From NCBI GenBank assembly GCA_907163345.1, contig CAJQUN010000462.1, positions 248,001-312,000 of the forward strand: 64,000 nt of DNA, read 5' to 3'. Within the stretch, counting starts at the first letter, position 1; each line of letters begins with the position of its first letter. The notes below the pieces were generated by a model that searched no databases, was not told the origin of the DNA, and saw nothing but the letters and a program-made list of their open reading frames with translations. The DNA is from Haberlea rhodopensis. Lineage: Eukaryota > Streptophyta > Magnoliopsida > Lamiales > Gesneriaceae. A program made the translations under genes and the position numbers. This document shows positions 57,601 to 64,000 of this stretch, in pieces.

Positions 57601-59170
57601 GGTGAAGAGCACTGCTGAGGATGTTATGTGTTTATCAGCTTTGATGACTTCCTATTGCCATCTGGGCTATGACTTCGATGTAGACACGTCGCCGGTGCGA
57701 GTGTCGACCTTATTGGCCGAGCCAGACGTATTTGAGGTTATCAGGAAAGCCCAGAGGTCGGATGATGAAGTGCAGAGATGGTCATCAATAGCACTTCGAG
57801 GTCAGCCAACAAAGTTTAGAGTGGCTGAAGATGATTCATTAAGACTGGGCGACCGATGGGTAGTCCCAGATACACCAGAGTTACGTAAAGGAATTTTAGA
57901 ACGGGCTCACAGTAGTCGGTTCAGTGTTCACCACGGAGGAAGAAAGATGTATAAGGACCTGAGTGGTCAATTCTGGTGGAGACGCATGAAGCGTGATGTG
58001 ATCAGTTTTGTTAAGAGATGTTTAATTTGCCAACAAGTAAAGGCAGAAAGACAGAGGCCTGGTGGCGAGCTGAAGAGCTTGGAGGTACCTAAGTGGAAGT
58101 GGGAGCATATATCTATGGACTTCGTGACCCACTTGCCAAGGTCGGCCTCTGGATTTGATGCGATCTGGGTGATCGTGGATAGGCTGACGAAGGTAGCTCA
58201 TTTCATCCCTTACAGTATGACTTTCACGTATCTAAAGATGGCCCAATTATATGTACGGGATGTGGTGATGTTGCATGGGATTCCAGTCTCGATCGTGTCT
58301 TACAGAGACCCAAGGTTTACTTCTCATTTCTGGGAGGGTCTCCAGACAGCTTTGGGCACAGAGGTGAGACTAAGTACAGCTTATCACCCTCAGACTGATG
58401 GCCAAACGGAGCGTACTATACAGACGCTCGAAGATATGCTGAGGGCATGTGTTTTGGAGTTTGATACTCCGTAGCAAGAATCTATACCACTGGTAGAGTT
58501 CTCATACAATAACAGCTATCAGGCGAGCATTCAAATGGCCCCTTTTGAAGCTCTTTACGGACGACGATGTAGGTCACCGCTGTATTGGGAGGACTTGACG
58601 AGTAAAGCGGTCGGAGGACCGGATATGATTAAGGACATGGAGGAAAAGATTAAGATGATACGCTTAAAGATGAAAGCGGCCCAAGATAGGCAAGCAGCCT
58701 ATGCAAATAAGCGGCGACGGCCGCTAGAATTTCAAGTGGGAGACAAGGTCTTCTTGAAAATCTCACCCTTCAGAGGTGTTGTTCGTTTTGGTATGCGGGG
58801 GAAGTTATCCCCGAGGTATGTTGGACCGTATGAGGTATTACAGCGTATCGGCACTTTGGCTTACCGATTGGCTCTACCGCCGTCTTTATCTGGGATTCAT
58901 GATGTTTTCCATGTTTCTATGCTACGGAAGTATGAGCCAGACCCGTCTCATGTTTTACAGCCTACTGAAGTGCAGTTAGACTCAGATGTATCCTACGTTG
59001 AACGACCGGTCAGAATTCTGGATCGTGAGGATCGCAGACTAAGAAGTAAAGTTATACCGATGGTCAAAGTTCAGTGGGATCGTCGGGGTGTCGAGGAGGC
59101 TACGTGGGAGACGGAGCGGCATATGATGCAGCATTACCCCGAACTATTTTCTGGTATGATTTATGTTTAG
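54656..59170 (+). pseudogene. gag-pol: Gag-Pol polyprotein of E, one stop codon and one catalytic change
   Basis: ATG 54656 (MAANVEVGDAV) opens a single frame of about 1504 codons. Order: capsid (about residues 45-200), zinc knuckles CTLCGQPHPTKDC (from C286) and CYVCGDKGHFARQC (from C301), protease (DTGA, D387), RT (FIDD, D725-D726), RNase H (YTDAS, D872), integrase and the GPY/chromodomain-like tail (KVQWDRRGVEEATWE). Two defects stand out: TAG at 58472-58474 (codon 1273, Trp in B) and SYRDPRF at 1215-1221, where the second integrase catalytic Asp is Tyr (codon 58301). D1155 and E1252 are retained and the 1216-1252 spacing fits D-x35-E. The enzymes up to RNase H look intact. Confidence 0.95.
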
Positions 59171-59214
59171 TTCCTTTTGGGTAAGTGCATGCGATTTCGA
59201 GGACGAAATCTTGT

Positions 59215-59228
59215 AAGTAGGGGAGTAA
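59215..59228 (+). promoter_or_regulatory. Polypurine tract of E
   Basis: AAGTAGGGGAGTAA directly precedes the 3' LTR start. Just upstream, GATTTCGAGGACGAAATC is a perfect inverted repeat that is also present in B and D. Confidence 0.82.
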
Positions 59229-61210
59229 TGTGATGCCCCGAAATTAATTAATTGCAAGTAAGGCATTAATTATGTTTATATGATGTATCATGTGTTGATG
59301 GATCTATATGTTGGGTATTAAGATGTTAACATGATTTAATTGTGTTAATTATTATATATGAGGAGGATGTGATTTTAGATGAAGTTTGGAGCATTTTTGT
59401 AAAATGCTTTTAAAATACTATGTTGGAGCATTTTATACATCATGATAAGTTTGGGGTACATTTTTTTAATTAAGTTAAAGCAACCCCTTTTAAATCCTCT
59501 ACCCATCACTTTAAACCCTTTACCTTTCACTTTATTAAAAATCCCCAAATCACTTCCCAAACCCCAAACCCTACCCATTTTCGAGTTCCACCAAAAGAGG
59601 AGAAGAAAAGTTCCACAAAAACTTTGTTTGTGTGATCTTTGCTAGGATTTGGAGCCTACAAGAGGTATGGAACCATTCCTATAAGTTTTATGATGTTTGG
59701 TGTTGAAATGGGTTAAGTTTTTGATGATTTATGTGGTTTTGTTTGGGTATGTGTTGTTTATGGTTGGGGTATGTTTTTTGAAGTGTTTTATGTGGGTTTT
59801 AGTGGGTTGTGATGTTATTGAAGTTGTTAAGAAGTTTGGTTTTGGGTAGCATGAGGAAGAGCTTGAAAAATGAGCATTAATGGCGAAATTTCGGAGCACA
59901 GCACTCGGCGATCGATCGCCCGTTCTTGGCGATCGATCGCGAGCCTCCAGTAGCATTTGGCGATCGATCGCCACTCTTGGGCGATCGATCGGCGAGGCTG
60001 GCGATCGATCGCGCCAAAAGTGGCGATCGATCGCCAAGAAAAGAATTTTTGCCCCTCGTCCAGTGCGATCTCGCGATCGATCGCGCCTGGGCAGCGATAG
60101 ATCGCGAGCTGTAAAAAAATGGATTTTTTGATATTTATGTGGGATTTTTGGATATTGGACTATATTTAGCTTCTAATATCAATTTGTATGGTTATGTAGA
60201 ACCGTCCCAGGTACCCACGACTTCAAGGAGATAAAGTCTACGATTTCTCCTTCTTTTGGAATTAAGGTACGTAAGAGACGTACGAGCATCGGACGGTAAA
60301 CCATACCCTTACATATTATGATGATGTTTAAGATGATGTTATGATGATGATGTTTATGATGATATTTATGATGATGATGTCTATGATGATATTTATGATG
60401 ATGATGCTTATGATGATGTTATGATGATGATGCTTATGATGATGTTACGATGATGATGCTTACGATGATGTTACGATGATGATGCTTATGATGATGTTAC
60501 GATGATGATGCTTATGATGATGTTTATGATAATGATGTTTATGAGAACATCTATAATGACGAAGTTTATGATAAGGTCATACGACGTGTATGATTGGGTA
60601 AGACGCCCATGTGGTAAGATGCCACCCAAAGTATGCGAGTGGGTAAGATGCCCCCGTGGTAAGATGCCACGCAATGTTTATGATATGGTAAGACGCCATA
60701 TGATTGGGTAAGATGCCCACGTGGTAAGATGCCACACGATGATGATGATATGGTAAGATGCCATACAATGGGGTAAGACGCCCTAATATATGAATAAGAG
60801 TCAGGGATAACAAGGAAGTCGAAGGACGACCAATAACCTTTACTTAACTAAGATGTTATGCATTATTGTATGCTTTTATATAATGTTAAGTAAATATGTG
60901 TATGCTCACGATGTGTTATCCCTGTAGGTACACTTTTGGACCAAGGGCCTAGGGTCGGGTTGAGGAAGTGAGCTAAAGGGAGCATGATGAATGTAGGATG
61001 CAGGATTTTGATAGTCTCTACTCTAGGAGTAGTGTAAATCTATAGCTTTAACATTCTTTATTGGGAATGTAATTAAATAACTTTTGGAAACTTTATTTTG
61101 GCCTGTAATCTCCTTAGCTCAAGCTACAACCGGAACCCTTAAGAGGTTATGAATGCATGTTCTGTCCAATTTATGTGTGCTAAATGATATTAAGGTAGGA
61201 AGACCCTACA
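59229..61210 (+). mobile_element. 3' LTR of E
   Basis: Same order and ends as the 5' LTR. GATCGATCG array 59908-60110, GATGATG tract about 60318-60575, hairpin array 60595-60784. Ends GACCCTACA followed by the TSD GAGCT. Confidence 0.95.
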
Positions 61211-62817
61211 GAGCTCTTCTAATATTCTCATAGATATCTGGCTCAGCTAATAAGGTCGATACGTACACTGGTGATGCATCTATGTCAAAATCATAGCCCA
61301 GATGGCAATAGGAAGTCATCATGGCTGACAAATGAATGACGTCCTCAGTAGTACTCTTCACTTTTCGGCTCATGGCGTCTGCTGTCAAATTGGCTTTCCC
61401 CGGATGGTACTCTATTTCACAATCATAGTCTTTAAGCAGATCCATCCATCTCCTCTGACGCATATTCAACTCCGCCTGAGTGAATAAGAATTTCATACTC
61501 TTATGATCCGTATATATGGTAAAAGATGTACCATACAGATAATGCCTCCAAATCTTCAGGGCAAAGATAATAGCTGCCAACTCCAAATCATGGACTGGGT
61601 ATCTAGCCTCATGCGGCTTCAACTGCCTTGATGCATAAGCTACCACATGCTTATCTTGCATCAATACACAACCCAAGCCCTGCAGTGATGCGTCAATATA
61701 AAGGACAAACCTCTTATTCTCCGTAGGAATCACCAATACAGGCGCCGTCGTCAATCGGTGTTTCAACTCTTGGAAGCTCTCCTCGCAAGCCTCTGACCAA
61801 AAGAAGGGTACTCCCTTTTGGGTTAACTGCGTCAGTGGCTTAGCAATCTTAGAAAATCCCTCGACGAAGCGTCGGTAATAACCAGCTAAACCAAGAAAAC
61901 TCCGTATCTCGGGCACTGAAGTGGGTGCAGCCCACTCCATCACAGCCTCAATCTTCCTGGGGTCCACTGAAATTCCACTGCTAGATATGACATGCCCCAG
62001 AAATACTAAAATGCTCAACCAAATCGCACACTTGCTGAGCTTGGCATATAACTGGTGATCTCTGAGAATCTGGATCACTGTCCTCAAGTGTCTCACGTGC
62101 TCTTCCTCGCTCCGCGAGTAGATGAGTATATCATCAATAAATATAATGACGAACTGATCCAGATAGGGTTAGAACACCCAATTCATCAAGCTCATAAAGA
62201 CAGCTGGGGCGTTCGTCACACCGAACGGCATCACTAAGAACTCGTAGTGCCCATACCGAGTCCGAAATGCTGTCTTCTGTACATCCTCCTCCCTGACTCG
62301 TATTTGGTGGTACCCGAATCTCAAATCAATCTTGCTATATAGCTTTGTGCCTTGCAACTGATCAATTAAATCATCAATCCTCGGGAGAGGATACTTGTTC
62401 TTTACCATAGCCTTATTCAATTGCCTGTAGTCGATGCAAAAACGCTTCGAACCATCCTTCTTCTTCACAAAAAGAACCGGTGCACCCTAAGGTGATACGC
62501 TAGGGCGTATATATCCTTTATCAAGGAGCTCCTGCAACTGCTCCTTCAGTTCTCTCAACTCTGCCGGTGCCATACGGTAAGGAGCACGAGAAATAGCGGA
62601 TGTCCCCGGTAATAACTCAATCCCAAACTCGACTTCTCTTGCCGGTGGGAATCCGGGAATCTCCTCCGGGAATACATCAGCAAACTCCGCTACTACTGGT
62701 ACATCCTCAACCTGATACTCTTTACCCTTTCCCGACGTGTCCACGGCATAGATGAGGTAGCCCGTGTGCCCACGTTCCAACAATTGGGACATTTTGATTG
62801 CCGAAATCAACGGAATC
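61211..62817 (-). pseudogene. pol: Protease end, RT and RNase H of D, broken
   Basis: Minus strand: linker (VAEFADVFPEEIPGFPP), RT (LRELKEQLQELLDKGY, FCIDYRQLNKAMVKNKYPLP, VTNAPAVF, IDDILIYS) and RNase H (YIDASLQGLG, TDHKSMKFLF), ending at the E insertion near YENIRRA. Stops: TAG between SVSP and GAPVLF (about 62487-62489) and TAA after NWVF (about 62166-62171). The upstream part (gag, protease active site) is cut off at 62818 by LTR F. Confidence 0.9.
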
Positions 62818-64000
62818 TGTGATATCCCCGAAATAATTAATTACAATTTGGGCATTAATTATGTTTATATGATTAATTATGGTGATAATTGAGTTATGTG
62901 CTGGATTTAATTATCATATTGAAATGCTTAGTCACATGATAGGCGTGACCGGGGATGCATTTCGGGTTGGATGTTATGCATGTTGGGAATTAGGGATTTT
63001 TATGGTTGTTTATGGTAATCGATAATTAATTGGTCGAGCATGATATTAATTGGGATTTTGATGCATTTTGGTATTATGCTTTTAGAATATCATGTTTGGG
63101 TGTTTTATACACCATGGTAATTGTGGAGTGCAATTGATTTTTAATGACCCACTTATTACACCCCAAACCCCCCACCATACCATCACTTTTAACTTTCCCC
63201 AAATCAACAACCCAAACCTTTTCCCCCCTTCATTTTCGATTTTGGGCAAAGAAGTGAAGAGAAATCCTATTTGTGGAGTTTGTTGGGAGATTTGGAGTCC
63301 CCAAGAGGTATAGATACCTCCCTATAGTTTTTATTGTGTTTGGATTGAGTTTGAAATGGTTTTGAAGGGCTTTTGAAATGGGTTATTTTGGGTTGGTATT
63401 ATTTTTGGTTGGGTGTTGGATTTTTGTGTTGCTTGAGGTGTATTTTGTTGGTTTATTGTGTTTGATGTTGTTGGTTTGATGGTAGGGGAGTTAGTATGGA
63501 TTGGAAAGGAGTTTTGGAGCAAAAATTGTGATTTTTCGAAGTGCAGGACTCGGCGATCGATCGCCCATTTTTGGCGATCGATCGCGAGACGGCAGTGCGC
63601 TCCAGAAGCTTTTGGCGATCGATCGCCACACTTGGGCGATCGATCGGCGAGGATGGCGATCGATCGCGCCAAGTGTGGCGATCAATCGCCGAAAGAACAA
63701 AATTTGAGGTTCGAGCAGTGTGATCTCGTGATCGATTGGCCCTTCGCAGTGATCGACAAAATATGATAGTTTTGGTTATTTTCGTAGGATTTTTTTGGTA
63801 TTGGACTATTATTGGGTTCTAATATTGATTTGTGTGAATATGTAGAACCATCCCAGGTGGCGACACAGCCAAGGAAGTGAAGTCCTACCACATCCTACTT
63901 TTGGAAAGGTACGTAGAAGACGTACGAGCACCCAACGGTACATGTATCTAATATACTCATTAATTATGCATTGTGGATGCGAGTATATATGGAATTATGA
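62818..64000 (+). mobile_element. LTR F, partial, plus strand (D-type gypsy LTR)
   Basis: Starts TGTGATATCCCCGAAATAAT and aligns with the D LTR read on the opposite strand (GGCGTGACCGGGGATGCATT is shared). It contains a GATCGATCG array (63552-63757) and a GTACGT stem-loop near 63910. The window ends before the LTR does. As the orientation is opposite to D and it interrupts D pol, it is a separate insertion. The left flank is GAATC. Confidence 0.88.
63552..63757. repeat. Eight GATCGATC-type sites in four pairs, LTR F
   Basis: Sites start at 63553, 63574, 63615, 63636, 63656, 63678 (GATCAATC), 63729 (GATCGATT) and 63750. Pair spacings are 21, 21, 22 and 21 bp. The last three sites are slightly decayed but keep spacing. 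Confidence 0.9.

Larger units (their letters stand above)
52471..61210 (+). mobile_element. Element E: Tekay-like gypsy, nearly complete
   Basis: LTRs 52471-54449 and 59229-61210 (1979 and 1982 bp, almost identical), flanked by GAGCT at 52466-52470 and 61211-61215. Primer-binding site, gag-pol and polypurine tract are all present. It is inserted in the pol of D between RNase H and integrase. It is the least damaged element in the window. Confidence 0.96.

Noticed and set aside
62818..64000. 5' LTR of element D
   Set aside because: It is in the opposite orientation to D and interrupts D pol in the middle, so it belongs to another insertion.

Overview
The window is plant nuclear repeat DNA. 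It is a nested stack of LTR retrotransposons, and I see no host gene, tRNA, rRNA or CRISPR array. The lineages (chromodomain Ty3/gypsy of Tekay/Del type, Athila-type gypsy, Sirevirus-type Ty1/copia) occur in flowering plants. The extra ORF of the copia element resembles, from memory and not from a search, predicted proteins common in Lamiales genomes. A eudicot, perhaps a lamiid, is therefore my best guess.

Layout, left half. Positions 1-1597 are the end of a minus-strand LTR (A). From 1815 to about 18250 lies an old Athila copy (Athila-1) with gag, protease and an integrase tail, but RT, RNase H and the integrase core are deleted. A Tekay-type family (G1) sits inside it as a 5'-truncated tandem: partial pol, LTR (8806-9996), full internal region, LTR (16140-17406). 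From about 18250 to 24285 is a degenerate minus-strand gag/protease element carrying a solo Athila LTR (18859-20289, TSD GAGGT). From 24286 to about 26437 is an unassigned minus-strand LTR-like block.

Layout, right half. A second Athila copy (Athila-2) starts at 26444. Its LTR is split by a minus-strand Sirevirus-like copia element (C, 27397-46580, TSD GTTTT). C is itself split by a plus-strand Tekay-like gypsy (B, 30309-38932, TSD TTTGT). Athila-2 resumes at 46581 and is broken at its protease active site by a minus-strand gypsy (D, LTR 48908-50985). D is split by a relative of B (E, 52471-61210, TSD GAGCT) and broken again at 62818 by the LTR of another D-type element (F) that runs out of the window. 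No element has an uninterrupted coding set. E comes closest, with one in-frame stop and one changed integrase catalytic residue.

Most unusual observation. The long LTRs of A, B, D, E and F carry arrays of the palindrome GCGATCGATCGC, mostly as four pairs, with sites in a pair 21 or 22 bp apart. The same core with the same 21-bp pairing occurs in LTRs of the unrelated Athila lineage. In A, B and E a second array follows: short hairpins with a constant loop TAAGATG (or TAAGACG) and stems that differ but stay complementary. Together these look like a shared regulatory or structured-RNA module. The function is unknown, and the counts and spacings come from reading the sequence by eye.
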